Assembly: GCF_003993795.1 (NCBI RefSeq)
Contig: NZ_RWKV01000008.1
Coordinates: 930,001-994,000 of the forward strand
Origin: Aquabacter cavernae
Lineage (GTDB): Bacteria; Pseudomonadota; Alphaproteobacteria; Rhizobiales; Xanthobacteraceae
DNA: 64,000 nucleotides
Reading direction: 5' to 3'
Of the stretch, positions 22,751 through 31,873 are shown piece after piece. The notes beneath the pieces are model-generated. The model was not told the origin of the DNA. It saw nothing but the letters and a program-made list of their open reading frames with translations, and did no database searches. A program made the translations under genes and the position numbers. Position 1 is the stretch's first letter. Every line of letters begins with the position of its first letter.

Positions 22751-23093
22751 GTCCGCACCTCGGGGCGCTTGGGCGATCCGCTTCAAGCGTTACCGCGCCG
22801 GCCTCGGTTGGAGGAATTCGAAACACGCGAGGCTTATCGCAGCGCCAGATGGGTGGCAAGAGCGACCTGACCCGGCTCCACGATTCCGGACCTATCGCAT
22901 CGCAAAATAACCGCTTTTGGGTGTGTTCTCCGTAGCAGGGGATGCTCGGCATTATGTATGCCAGAACATTTCCCTCGGCCATTTGCTGCATTGCGGTGAA
23001 GGGCGGGCCGCCCTTCCTTGAAGGAAGGTGCGACAGTATGGCCCGCCCTTTTCCACGCCCCTGCGGGGCACCGGATCTGCGCTCCAAGCGGCG
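22751..23093. other. 343-base region between cckA and nuoA
   Basis: No gene is seen. It must hold the nuo operon promoter on the minus strand. A short inverted repeat GGCAT/ATGCC (22948-22962) is a possible operator. A large hairpin, AAGGGCGGGCC (22999-23009) with GGCCCGCCCTT (23040-23050), encloses a smaller CCTTCC/GGAAGG hairpin, and GCCCC/GGGGC (23057-23069) follows. These lie just after cckA and may end its transcript, though no T-tract follows on the minus strand. Confidence 0.55.
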
Positions 23094-25634
23094 TCAGCCG
23101 GCGGTGGCTTCCTTCACGGCGGCCACCAGTTGCTTCAGCGAGAAGGGCTTCGGAAGGAAGGCGAAAGTCTCCCCCTCAGCCAGATTCTTGCCGAACGCCT
23201 CCTGGGCATAACCGGAGATGAAGATGACCTTCAGCCCCGGATCGCGCGCCCGCAGCGCCTTGAGCAATGTGGGCCCGTCCATTTCGGGCATCACCACGTC
23301 GGAGATGACGAGATCCACACGGGCGCCCGCATGGTCCATGGCCTCCAGGGCCTCGGCACCGCTTGCGGCAGAGATCACATTGTAGCCGCGCGCAGTGAGC
23401 GCGCGGGTGGCGAAGGCCCGCACCGCGTCCTCGTCCTCCACCAGCAGGATGGTCCCCTGCCCCGTGAGGTCCGGCGCGGGGCGCGGCTCGGCTTCCAGAG
23501 CGGGCACCGGCACGTCCTCGGCCCCCGCCACATGGCGCGGCAGGAACACGCGGAAGACGGTTCCCCGGCCCAGCTCGCTCTCGGGAAGGATGTTGCCGCC
23601 GGTCTGCTTGACGATGCCATAGACGGTGGAAAGGCCGAGGCCCGTCCCCTTCCCCACTTCCTTCGTGGAGAAGAAGGGCTCGAAAATCTTGTCCATAATG
23701 TCAGGCGGTATGCCGGTGCCCGAATCACTCACTTCGATCAGGACGTAGTCGGCAGCAGCGAGGGTCGCCGCATCGCCGTAGCGCTCGCATTCCTGGGCGG
23801 GCACGTTGAGCGTGCGGATGGTGAGCTGCCCCCCGCCCGGCATGGCATCACGCGCATTCACGGCGAGATTGACCACGACCTGCTCGAACTGGTTCACATC
23901 CACCCGCACCGGCCACAGATCCCGGCCATGCTCCACCTTCAAGTCGATGCTCTCGCCGATCAGCCGGCGCAGCAGCATGGAGAGGTCGGACAGCACGTCG
24001 GGAAGATGGATGACCTGCGGACGCAGGGTCTGGCGACGCGAGAAGGCGAGCAACTGGCGCACCAGCCCGGCGGCCCGGTTCGCGTTCTGCTTGATCTGCA
24101 TGATGTCCGGGAAGGACGGATCGCTCGGCCGGTGATTGGCCAGCAGCAGGTCGCAATAGCCGAGGATGGCTGTCAGCACATTGTTGAAGTCGTGCGCGAC
24201 CCCGCCCGCGAGCTGGCCAATGGCCTGCATCTTCTGCGACTGGGCGAACTGCGCCTCCAGGGTGCGCTGCGCCGTCATGTCCACCGCATAGACGGCGATC
24301 CCGGACCCGGCGGGGCCCAGCAGCGCCGCATAAAGGCGGGCGGAGCGCCCCCCTTCCCCGGCGATCGACGCCTCCACGGGCGAGACCGGCGCCTGCCCGG
24401 AAACCGTATCCTTCAACAGCCGGTCCACGGCGGCCGCGTCCCGCTCCAGCACGAGACGCTCCAGCTTGGCGCCGAGCACCGCGATGCCCGCCCCCGCGAA
24501 CAGGCGCGTGAAGCTGCCATTGGCCTCCACCACCCGGCCGGTCCGATCGACGCTCGCCATGGCAAGAGGCGAGCGGGAGAAAAAGTCCGTCTCGGTACCC
24601 GCGGGGAGAGCGGGAGGGGCGCCCTGCACAGCAACCGGGGCCTGTGCCGTGCGCGCGACGGCGGCCAGGATGCTCACGCCGCCGGGGCGGCCGGAAATCC
24701 ACACATGGGCGGGCCACGCGCTTCCGTCCTTGCGGATCAGGTCCACGTCGAGGCTCGCCGGGCCGCCCTGGTCCGCCGAAAAAGCCCTCACCACGGCGGA
24801 CTGACTGGCCGCGTCGAACAATTCGGAAAAAGCGATGCCGGAGCCCCATTCGGCAAGATCGTAGCCGAGCCAGCGCGCGAGGGTGCCGTTGGCAAGCCGC
24901 CCCTCTTCCGGGCTGATGAGCATGAGACCCACGGGCGCGGCCTCCCAAAGGGCCATGAGCTGGGCCGCAACGTCCGAATCGATACCGATGGCCGGGGTCG
25001 CGGTAGCCACCGCAGCCACCCTGGGGCGGCTCTCGGCCGGTACGCCGCCCAGTTTCGCGCCCCCGGCATCCGCCAGGCTCAGCACCCAGAGTACGCGCTT
25101 CAGGCTGTCGAGCGGATGCACGCTCACCATGAGCCTGCGCCCGGAGGGGTCGGAATCGAACGGGAAGGACTGAAGCCCCGAGCTTCCGTCCGCGATAGAG
25201 CGCAGCAGCGTCGCCACATTGGCCTGGGCGCCGGGAATCCGGCTCAGGAATCGCTCGGGCGTGGGGGATTGTCCCTCGCGACTACGGCTGAGGCGCAGAT
25301 AGGCGGCATTGGCCTGGACCAGTTCGTCGCCATTCTCGACCAGCGCCACGGCGTCGGAGGTGGCGGCGAACAAGGTGCGGGTGAGATCGTCGGTGCGCCG
25401 CTCCTCGCCGCGCATGAAACGGACGGCAGTGGTGATGACCGTGAACACACCTATCGCGGCGAGCCCGGCCAGCAGCGCCGTCAGCCCGGAACCACCATCG
25501 CCATCAAACAGGGTGGCAATCACCCCTCCGGCAAATGCAGCCCCACCAACAAGCCAACGCTGCGAACCAACCAGACGTACCTTTCGGGAACCGCCGACCT
25601 TCTCCGCGCGATCCTCGCGCGCCTTACTCGCCAT
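23094..25634 (-). CDS. cckA: CckA, hybrid sensor histidine kinase of the cell cycle
   Basis: Essential kinase/phosphatase that feeds the ChpT-CtrA phosphorelay in alphaproteobacteria. The 846-aa protein has two N-terminal helices (about 27-43 and 50-74) and PAS-like regions spanning about 85-455. The DHp helix is [17 protein letters not shown] with phospho-acceptor His481, followed by an ATPase domain ([32 protein letters not shown]). A C-terminal receiver has phospho-acceptor Asp779 in [12 protein letters not shown]. The [19 protein letters not shown] context is characteristic of CckA. GAGGAAACGCT precedes the ATG. A CtrA-like box lies about 60 bases upstream. Confidence 0.93.
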   Translation of the reverse strand: MASKAREDRAEKVGGSRKVRLVGSQRWLVGGAAFAGGVIATLFDGDGGSGLTALLAGLAAIGVFTVITTAVRFMRGEERRTDDLTRTLFAATSDAVALVENGDELVQANAAYLRLSRSREGQSPTPERFLSRIPGAQANVATLLRSIADGSSGLQSFPFDSDPSGRRLMVSVHPLDSLKRVLWVLSLADAGGAKLGGVPAESRPRVAAVATATPAIGIDSDVAAQLMALWEAAPVGLMLISPEEGRLANGTLARWLGYDLAEWGSGIAFSELFDAASQSAVVRAFSADQGGPASLDVDLIRKDGSAWPAHVWISGRPGGVSILAAVARTAQAPVAVQGAPPALPAGTETDFFSRSPLAMASVDRTGRVVEANGSFTRLFAGAGIAVLGAKLERLVLERDAAAVDRLLKDTVSGQAPVSPVEASIAGEGGRSARLYAALLGPAGSGIAVYAVDMTAQRTLEAQFAQSQKMQAIGQLAGGVAHDFNNVLTAILGYCDLLLANHRPSDPSFPDIMQIKQNANRAAGLVRQLLAFSRRQTLRPQVIHLPDVLSDLSMLLRRLIGESIDLKVEHGRDLWPVRVDVNQFEQVVVNLAVNARDAMPGGGQLTIRTLNVPAQECERYGDAATLAAADYVLIEVSDSGTGIPPDIMDKIFEPFFSTKEVGKGTGLGLSTVYGIVKQTGGNILPESELGRGTVFRVFLPRHVAGAEDVPVPALEAEPRPAPDLTGQGTILLVEDEDAVRAFATRALTARGYNVISAASGAEALEAMDHAGARVDLVISDVVMPEMDGPTLLKALRARDPGLKVIFISGYAQEAFGKNLAEGETFAFLPKPFSLKQLVAAVKEATAG

Positions 25635-25693
25635 AGCGTTTCCTCATTTTCGCGCCGCAAGACGCCCCAAGCCTCGCAGCCGATTCCCGAAAA

Positions 25694-25708
25694 TTAACGC
25701 AAAGTTAC
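25694..25708. promoter_or_regulatory. CtrA-like binding site upstream of cckA
   Basis: TTAACGCAAAGTTAC fits the CtrA consensus TTAA-N7-TTAA with one mismatch in the last position. It lies in the 214-base gap between the divergent cckA and FliO-domain genes, about 60 bases from the cckA ATG. A GATTC (GANTC, CcrM methylation type) stands at 25682-25686. Binding is inferred, not shown. Confidence 0.5.
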
Positions 25709-25848
25709 GGCATTGATTGATTTATGGACCAAATGGTCAAGAATTTCTTCGCGCACGGGCCTGTGCCCTACGCGCCCATGCTGTCTGATGACCCCGGCTG
25801 GATTTTGACGCCCGCGACAGGTACCTCAGGCCGCAAAGAGGAGACGTA

Positions 25849-28068
25849 ATGTTGCAGGATCTGCTCGGAACGCAGCTCGATCTGCCCATCAGGGTGGCTA
25901 TCGCCACCGTCGTGATCGCGGCCTTGCTCGGGTTGACCGTTCTCATCGTGCGGCGGCTGAGCGGCGGGGGAACCGGGGGCGTCCTGCGCTCGCGGCAGGC
26001 CCGGCTCGCGGTCGTGGACAGTGTGGCCGTGGACCCGCGGCGACGCCTTGTCCTTGTGCGGCGTGACGAGGTCGAACATCTCCTGCTCGTGGGCGGCACC
26101 ACGGACATCGTGGTGGAGCCGGCCATCAGCCGGACCGGCCGCGAAGCTCCGGCAGCGCCCCGCGAAGTGCCCGCTCCCCGTGACATGCCCGCACTGCGCG
26201 ATGGGGCTGCGGGCCGCGAGACGACGGCCCTGCGCGAGCCTCCGGCGCGCGAAGCCCTGTCCCGACGCCCGACGCCCGCGGTGCTCACCGCGCCGCCCGC
26301 CGAAATCCCGCTGGACATCCCGGCCGCCGAAGACACGCCGGAAGCCGAAGAGCCGGCCCCGATCACGCCTGAAGCCGCCGAGGCCCATCCGCCCCGCGCT
26401 GCGGCTTTCACCTCCGCCCGTCCGGAAACCCCGCTCACCGAGACCCGGCGCCCCCTGCCGTCGCGGCGGCCCCTGCGCACGGAAGAGGACACCCCGCCTC
26501 GCCCTGCCCGCCCGCTGCCGGGCGCCGCGGAGCGATTTGCCCGCCCCGCGGGCCTGGGCTTGAGCCGCCCGTCGCTCACCGAGGGCAAGCCGCCCCGCTC
26601 ACCGCTGTTCGGAGCGGAAGCCCGTCAGCGGCCCGGAGCCCCGGCGACGCCGTCGCACGACGCCTCTCCGTCTGTCGGTGATATCGCCACGGCGGCGGCT
26701 CCGGCTCTCGTGGCGGCCAATGCCGACGAGGTAAAGCCTGCCACCGACGCCATTCCGGTGTTCGACATCCCCGCCTCTTCGCCGGACGCTCTCGTCAGCG
26801 AGCCCGCTCATGAAGCTGCGGATAGTGCAGCCCCGGTGGCGGCCGAGGCGAATCTCTCCACCGACGAGGTGAAGGCGGACGAATCCCTTTCCGCGCCGGA
26901 GCCGCTGTCGTTTGAGACTGCGGCCCCCCAGGCCCAGGAGCCGCTGGCTCAAGACCCCCTGGTGGAGAATACGCCCATCCAAGATACCGTCGCCCACGAC
27001 GCTGTCGCTCAGGACACTGTTGTCCAGCAGACGGTGATTGAGGAGACGGTCGTTCAGGAAACGGTGGTGCAGACCACGAGCTTCCAGGACCAGACCTTCC
27101 AAGAACCCAATTTCCAAGAACCCAAGTTCCAGGAACCCTCATTCCAAGAGCCCGCATTCCAGGCTCCGGCCTTCCAGGAACCCACGTTCCAAGAGTCGAC
27201 CTTTCAAGAACCGACATTCCAGCAGCCCGTGTTCCAGGAGCCGACCTTCCCGGCCCCCGCGCCGCAAGCGGACATGGTCGAATTCGGCACGCCCCAGAGC
27301 ACGGCGCCCGACGTTTCGGCCCCCTTCGCAGAGCAGGAGCCGCTCGCGGAGGCTCCTCCCGTCGTGCTGGAGCCCGAACCGGAGACCTCGTCCTCGGCGG
27401 CCATGGAAGCCCCTGCGGTGGTTGTCACCCCCGCCGCGCCCATGCTTCCGGAGATGCCCCTGACTCCGGCTCCTGAAGTGGAGCCCCCTGCGGCTGAAGC
27501 GGCCGAGCCGGAAGCGCCTGCCGCTCCGCCTCCCTTCCGCCGCGTGCCCATGTTCAGCCTCAGCCGGCCGCCCCGGCCGGCTGCCGAGACGCGCACCGAA
27601 CCGCAGATCGGGGATCTGGCGAAGCGGCTGGAATCCTCGCTGGGCGAGGCCCTCGGCACGCCCGCCGCGCCGGACGAGCCCGCCCCTGCCGCGCGTCAGG
27701 CGCCCCGCATCAGCCCGGCCCGCTTCTCGCCCATCATGCGGGCGGGCATCAACACGGCACCGCCGTCCCACCCCCTGCCGCGCGACGTGAAGCCGGCTCC
27801 CGTGCCTCCGGCACCGAGCGCGCCTGTCATGGCGTCCCCAGACCTCGGGCTGGAAGCCGATCTGGTGCGCCAGCTCGAACTCACCCTCGCCCGGGAAGCG
27901 GAGGCGGAGGAAGCCGCCCGCTTTGCAGCGAAGGAAGCCGAGGAAAAGAAGGCGGCGGAAGCGGCTGCAACGGCCAATGCGGCTCCCGCGAAGGAGCCCG
28001 ATCCGTTCGACGATCTCGAAGCGGAGATGGCGACACTCCTTGGCAGGACGCCCATCTCGCGAGGCTGA
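25849..28068 (+). CDS. FliO-domain membrane protein with long pentad-repeat region
   Basis: A 739-aa protein with an N-terminal membrane helix at about residues 15-36 (IATVVIAALLGLTVLIV). A FliO/MopB-like domain follows (residues about 47-95, ARLAVVDSVAVDPRRRLVLV and VEHLLLVGGTTDIVVE). FliO assists assembly of the flagellar export gate, but such proteins occur in Hyphomicrobiales away from flagellar genes, as here, so a flagellar role is unproven. The middle is low-complexity Pro/Ala/Glu sequence including 22 tandem pentads. The end is an Ala/Glu-rich coiled coil closing with DPFDDLEAEMATLLGR. AGAGGAGA precedes the ATG. Confidence 0.85.
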   Translation: MLQDLLGTQLDLPIRVAIATVVIAALLGLTVLIVRRLSGGGTGGVLRSRQARLAVVDSVAVDPRRRLVLVRRDEVEHLLLVGGTTDIVVEPAISRTGREAPAAPREVPAPRDMPALRDGAAGRETTALREPPAREALSRRPTPAVLTAPPAEIPLDIPAAEDTPEAEEPAPITPEAAEAHPPRAAAFTSARPETPLTETRRPLPSRRPLRTEEDTPPRPARPLPGAAERFARPAGLGLSRPSLTEGKPPRSPLFGAEARQRPGAPATPSHDASPSVGDIATAAAPALVAANADEVKPATDAIPVFDIPASSPDALVSEPAHEAADSAAPVAAEANLSTDEVKADESLSAPEPLSFETAAPQAQEPLAQDPLVENTPIQDTVAHDAVAQDTVVQQTVIEETVVQETVVQTTSFQDQTFQEPNFQEPKFQEPSFQEPAFQAPAFQEPTFQESTFQEPTFQQPVFQEPTFPAPAPQADMVEFGTPQSTAPDVSAPFAEQEPLAEAPPVVLEPEPETSSSAAMEAPAVVVTPAAPMLPEMPLTPAPEVEPPAAEAAEPEAPAAPPPFRRVPMFSLSRPPRPAAETRTEPQIGDLAKRLESSLGEALGTPAAPDEPAPAARQAPRISPARFSPIMRAGINTAPPSHPLPRDVKPAPVPPAPSAPVMASPDLGLEADLVRQLELTLAREAEAEEAARFAAKEAEEKKAAEAAATANAAPAKEPDPFDDLEAEMATLLGRTPISRG
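26932..27261 (+). repeat. 22 tandem 15-base units (five-residue repeat)
   Basis: An unbroken in-frame array covers residues 362-471 of the FliO-domain protein. Units run AQEPL, AQDPL, VENTP, then seven like VQDTV (IQDTV, AHDAV, AQDTV, VQQTV, IEETV, VQETV, VQTTS). Twelve of type FQEPx follow (FQDQT, FQEPN, FQEPK, FQEPS, FQEPA, FQAPA, FQEPT, FQEST, FQEPT, FQQPV, FQEPT, FPAPA). Synonymous changes (CAA/CAG, GAA/GAG) separate neighbouring units, so it is not a very recent slippage product. Confidence 0.9.
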
Positions 28069-28099
28069 GGCTCACCCCTCCCCCTCAGCGCGGACACAG

Positions 28100-28131
28100 A
28101 AAAAGCCCCGGACCGAGATCCGGGGCTTTTT
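28100..28131. terminator. bidirectional Rho-independent terminator
   Basis: A perfect 13-bp stem, AAAAAGCCCCGGA with TCCGGGGCTTTTT, encloses the 6-base loop CCGAGA. T-tracts occur on both strands. It lies between the convergent FliO-domain gene (ends 28068) and the small secreted-protein gene (ends 28165), so it serves both. Confidence 0.92.
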
Positions 28132-28164
28132 GCTGCGTGGAACCCGGCAGGCGCCGGGCCGATA

Positions 28165-28440
28165 TCAGGAATTGATGAGCACGAGGCACTTGCCGGCCGC
28201 TTCGGCGGCCGGACGGGCATTGCCCATGCTGACCGAGCCGGAGCGCACGAGGGTCTCGGTGGCGGACTTCACCACCGCGCGGACATCGGCGCCGGGAGTG
28301 ACCTGTGCGGCAGAGGCCGCATAAATGGACTGGCCATCGGCGTTGAGGCCCGCCGCGCACTTGTCGGCGGCCGGCCGGTCGGCCAGGGCCACGGTCGCGG
28401 TCAGGCAGAGGGCCGCCGCAGTGGTCAGACGAACGAACAT
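28165..28440 (-). CDS. small exported protein, function unknown
   Basis: A 91-aa protein with a signal peptide (MFVRLTTAAALCLTATVALA, cleavage near ALA-DRPA). The mature part of about 70 residues has two cysteines (ADKCAAGLN and GKCLVLINS) and could form one disulfide. I do not recognise a family. GGAGAGAAAGCA stands before the ATG, which makes this start much better than the longer frame. Confidence 0.75.
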   Translation of the reverse strand: MFVRLTTAAALCLTATVALADRPAADKCAAGLNADGQSIYAASAAQVTPGADVRAVVKSATETLVRSGSVSMGNARPAAEAAGKCLVLINS

Positions 28441-28603
28441 TGCTTTCTCTCCGTGATGGGAGCGCCCCAAGGCAGGGCACGCCCGTTTCGACATGGCGCC
28501 ACAGGCGCTGCGCGGAACGCCGCGCGATCTTTCCGGCACGCGGCCATGGCCGCATGCCGCTTCACGCCACACCAACCATAAAGGATGCGGCCGTTCGGGT
28601 GGC

Positions 28604-28960
28604 CTATCGGACACCGACCCGGTTCACGGGACCGCCGGCATTGACGCCGCCATAGCCGGGCGCCCCAACGCCCGGGGCTCCGACACCCGCGCCGGGCGCC
28701 AGGCCGGCGCCTGCAGCACCCGCCCCCGCTCCCGGATAGACGCCGACACCGTTCGCGCCCACGCCGGGGCCACGGGTCAGGCCCGGTCCAGCGGCGCCTG
28801 CACCCGGCCCCGGCAGCACGCCGACGCCACCGGGGTTCCAGACACAGCCGGCGGGAATGCCGGGCGCGGTGCAATAGACCGTCGCGCTGCTCTCGCCGGC
28901 GCCGAGCGCAAGGCCGGCTCCCATGGCGAGGCCGAAGATCGCGATTTTGAGGGACGCCAT
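28604..28960 (-). CDS. glycine-rich exported protein, function unknown
   Basis: A 118-aa protein with a signal peptide (MASLKIAIFGLAMGAGLALG). A short segment with two cysteines follows (TVYCTAPGIPAGCVWNPGG), then an elastin-like Gly/Ala/Pro/Val tail with repeated PGAGAGAAG and GAPGVGAPG. AGGAGGAATTCAGC precedes the ATG. It is probably secreted or surface-exposed, and the function is unknown. It is divergent from the winged-helix gene at 29198. Confidence 0.72.
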   Translation of the reverse strand: MASLKIAIFGLAMGAGLALGAGESSATVYCTAPGIPAGCVWNPGGVGVLPGPGAGAAGPGLTRGPGVGANGVGVYPGAGAGAAGAGLAPGAGVGAPGVGAPGYGGVNAGGPVNRVGVR

Positions 28961-29197
28961 GCTGAATTCCTCCTGGGCAAAGGACCAATGTCGCGCCATG
29001 TGCCGCCGGCTGTATTGCCAAGCTGTAGCTAAACGCGATCGCAAGCAGAACGTTCCCCCGCTCTAGGTTCGCCCTTCCCTCACGGCAATGGCAATTCTTG
29101 ACCCGTTTTGGCGGCGGGCGCTCTCCCGTGTGGGCGCCGGGGTGCTTATAGTGGAGTGCCGGAAAGGCTGAAGAATCGTCGAGGCGCCAAGCCAAGA

Positions 29198-30175
29198 ATG
29201 CCGCATTCAGGACCCCCCTCCACGAGCGCCGAACTCTTCAGACGGATAAAATCTCGGATGAGCACCTTCCGCGCCCACCCCAATTTTCTCCCGGCGAGCG
29301 AGCAGATGGCGCGTGGGCTGGTGGAACTTTACCGGGGGAACCGCCTGCTCAACCGCATCCTCAATGATCGGGGCCGGGCGATTTTCGGCATGTTCGCCCT
29401 CTATCTCGACGCGACGCCCGACGAGCGGGGCGTTGGGCTCACGGTCACGCGCATCGCGAATCTCTGCCACGATTCCGGCATCTGCAGCCGCGGCCGGGCG
29501 AAGGCCATCGTCACCCTCATGCGGTGGGGCGGCTATCTGGAGGTGGGGCCGGACAGCGGGCCCAACCGGCGCCAGCGTCCCCTGGTGCCCACCGACCGCA
29601 TGATACAGGAGCAGTTGAAGCGCTGGCAGACCATCTTCAGCGCCATCGCCCAGGTCCACCCGCCCGCCGAGGAGGTGCTGGCCCGTCTGCATGAGGTGGG
29701 GTTCCGCAAGGCGCTGATCCGCGAGATCGGCGGCCGCTTCCATGCGGGGTTCCGGCTGCGGGACTATGCGCCCCACGCCCTCCTGTTCGGCGAGCGGGAT
29801 GCCGGCCTCCTGATCGCCTGGAGCCTGCTCATCTCCGGCACGGACGGCGACACCTTCCCGCCCACCCAGCCGGTGCCGGTTCCGGTGGCGGCATTGTCGC
29901 GGCAGTTCTTCGTCTCCCGTGCCCATGTTCTGAAGCTGCTGCGCGAGGCCGAGCAACTGGAGCTGATCGAGCGCACGCCGTCTCCCACCGGAAGCGTCCG
30001 CCTGCTCCCCCCCATGCACGAGACCATGCTGAACCTCTTCGGGGCCATGTTCGCGGGCTTTGCCGAAGCCGGCGATTCGGCTGTTGCGGCCTTTGAGACG
30101 AAGACCGAGATCGTGGTGCCGGTGCGTGAGGCGGATGTGCGCCCCGCCCCCTATGCAGGCAATTTCCCGGTCTGA
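29198..30175 (+). CDS. putative DNA-binding protein with two winged-helix regions
   Basis: A 325-aa cytoplasmic protein without a recognised name. An N-terminal winged-helix-like stretch (about residues 60-135) contains TVTRIANLCHDSGICSRGRA. A second lies near 235-280 (PVAALSRQFFVSRAHVLKLL then LELIERTPSPTGSVRL). No ligand-binding or receiver domain is visible. The start is uncertain: the ATG at 29198 has only a weak purine-rich sequence, and an ATG at 29258 is the next option. It stands alone on the plus strand. Confidence 0.6.
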   Translation: MPHSGPPSTSAELFRRIKSRMSTFRAHPNFLPASEQMARGLVELYRGNRLLNRILNDRGRAIFGMFALYLDATPDERGVGLTVTRIANLCHDSGICSRGRAKAIVTLMRWGGYLEVGPDSGPNRRQRPLVPTDRMIQEQLKRWQTIFSAIAQVHPPAEEVLARLHEVGFRKALIREIGGRFHAGFRLRDYAPHALLFGERDAGLLIAWSLLISGTDGDTFPPTQPVPVPVAALSRQFFVSRAHVLKLLREAEQLELIERTPSPTGSVRLLPPMHETMLNLFGAMFAGFAEAGDSAVAAFETKTEIVVPVREADVRPAPYAGNFPV

Positions 30176-30311
30176 TTCCCAACGGGAACGCAGCGCTTCA
30201 TGTCCAGGCGCAGTTCTTGCCTTGCACCGGCGCAATGGCAGATAGGCGCACTTCGTCTTATCTTTCCGTCCATGCACTTCATGCCCGCACCGACGCGGGA
30301 AGGACGACAAG

Positions 30312-31178
30312 ATGACCGCGCTTCAAGACATCACCTCCACCGCCCCCACCCTGCCCGCGGCCCTGACCATGGGCGCCGTGGTGCTGCGCAGCCGTGACCC
30401 CGACCGGCTTGCGCCCTTCTATGAGCAGGCCGTGGGCCTCAGGGTGATGGCGCGCGATGCGGACCGGCTGGTGCTGGGCGCGGGGCTGCTGCCCTTGGTG
30501 GAGATTCGGCGGGATGCGGCGGCGGCACCTGCCGACCGGCGTGCGCCGGGCCTGTTCCATCTCGCCGTCCGCGTCCCGAACCGCCGCGCCTTGGCGGAGC
30601 GGGTCATGGCCCTCCATCAGGCGGGCATTCGCTTTGGCGCCTCGGACCATCTGGTGAGCGAGGCCCTCTATATCGACGACCCCGACGGCAACGGCGTCGA
30701 GATCTATTGCGACCGGCCCAAGGCCGACTGGCCGTGGCAGGACGGGCGCATCTCCATGGCCACCATGCCCCTGGACCTCGCCTCCCTCGCGCCCCTTGCA
30801 CCGCCCGTTCCCGGCCCGGCGCCCGCCGGAACGGATATGGGCCATGTGCACCTGAAGGTGCGCGATCTGGCCGAAGCGGAAGCCTTCTGGGTGGGGCTGC
30901 TCGGCTTCGAGCTGATGACCACCTATCCCGGCGCCCTGTTCGTGGCGGCCGGTGGCTATCACCACCATGTGGGCCTGAATGTCTGGTCCTCGCGCGGCGC
31001 GCCAGCCCTGAAGCCCGGCCATGTGGGCCTCGACCACGTCACTGTGCGGGTGCCCGGCACGGCGGTGGAAGCGCTGGCCGAGCGGCTGAAGGCGGCCCGC
31101 TATCCGTTCGAGACCGTGGACGGCGCCTTGTCCCTGCGCGATCCCAGCGGAAATGGCGTGCAGTTTCACGCCGCGTAA
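30312..31178 (+). CDS. VOC-family dioxygenase-like protein, two domains (CatE type)
   Basis: A 288-aa protein built of two VOC domains, about residues 18-135 and 176-288. Candidate metal ligands are His in FHLAVRV and Glu in DDPDGNGVEIY in the first half, and His in GHVHLKV, HVGLDHVTVRV and the second NGVQFH in the second half. The length and layout match the Bacillus CatE-like extradiol dioxygenase family, but no catechol pathway genes are nearby, so the substrate is open. GGAAGGACGACAAG precedes the ATG. Confidence 0.75.
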   Translation: MTALQDITSTAPTLPAALTMGAVVLRSRDPDRLAPFYEQAVGLRVMARDADRLVLGAGLLPLVEIRRDAAAAPADRRAPGLFHLAVRVPNRRALAERVMALHQAGIRFGASDHLVSEALYIDDPDGNGVEIYCDRPKADWPWQDGRISMATMPLDLASLAPLAPPVPGPAPAGTDMGHVHLKVRDLAEAEAFWVGLLGFELMTTYPGALFVAAGGYHHHVGLNVWSSRGAPALKPGHVGLDHVTVRVPGTAVEALAERLKAARYPFETVDGALSLRDPSGNGVQFHAA

Positions 31179-31249
31179 CCGGCAGGGAGTGGCCGAAGGG
31201 CCTGCAACTCACGTAGAAGCATGGCGTTTCGCCCTTTCAAGGCTCCGCC

Positions 31250-31846
31250 ATGCGCACGCTTTATCTTGCCGGGCCCGACATCTTCCGACCGGACGCCGAG
31301 ACCCATGGTGCCCGGCTCAAGCAGGTGTGCGCGGCGCACGGCCTGAAGGGCCTCTATCCCCTGGACGGCGCGCCGCCGGAGGCGGGCGCGGATGCCATCC
31401 GGCGCAAATGCATGGCCGAGATCGACTCGGCCGATGCGGTGGTGGCCAATATCAGCCCGTTCCGCGGGCCGCATATGGACCCCGGAACGGCCTTCGAGCT
31501 TGGCTATGCGGAGGCGCGGAGAAAGCCGGTCTTCCTCTGGAGCGACAATCCCCACACCCTCATCGCCCGCGTGGGCAGCGCCACCGAGACCGGCTGGCGG
31601 GATGGGGACGGGCATCTGGTGGAGGATTTCGGCGGCCGCGAGAATTTGATGATCGCGCTGCCCGAATCCACGGTCTTCGATACGCCGGACGCAGCCATCG
31701 CGGCGGCGGCCGATCATCTGGCGGACCATGCGCCGTCCCCTCGCCCCGTCCCCCGTCCCACGCTCGGCCTGCTGCAGATGATCGGCATCGCCGCTCTGGT
31801 GGCGCTCGCGGCGGGCTATCTGGGCGACCGTTTCCTCTTCAAGTGA
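31250..31846 (+). CDS. nucleoside 2-deoxyribosyltransferase with C-terminal membrane helix
   Basis: A 198-aa protein whose first ~150 residues match the nucleoside 2-deoxyribosyltransferase fold. They include the N-terminal LYLAGPDIFRPDA, CMAEIDSADAVVANISPFRG, and DPGTAFELGYAEARRKPVF with the catalytic Glu. Such enzymes move or hydrolyse deoxyribose/ribose between bases. Unusually, residues about 170-195 (LQMIGIAALVALAAGYLGDR) look like a membrane anchor. The ribosome-binding site is weak. It converges on the epimerase gene. Confidence 0.82.
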   Translation: MRTLYLAGPDIFRPDAETHGARLKQVCAAHGLKGLYPLDGAPPEAGADAIRRKCMAEIDSADAVVANISPFRGPHMDPGTAFELGYAEARRKPVFLWSDNPHTLIARVGSATETGWRDGDGHLVEDFGGRENLMIALPESTVFDTPDAAIAAAADHLADHAPSPRPVPRPTLGLLQMIGIAALVALAAGYLGDRFLFK

Positions 31847-31873
31847 AGCGGCCCAAGCCCCAAATCCCCGGCC

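Noticed and set aside
23028-25697. 889-codon plus-strand open frame
   Set aside because: It mirrors cckA, whose kinase and receiver motifs are complete.
26932-27261. CRISPR array or classical pentapeptide-repeat protein
   Set aside because: The 15-base units are in-frame coding repeats without spacers, and the residues do not follow the A(D/N)LXX pattern.
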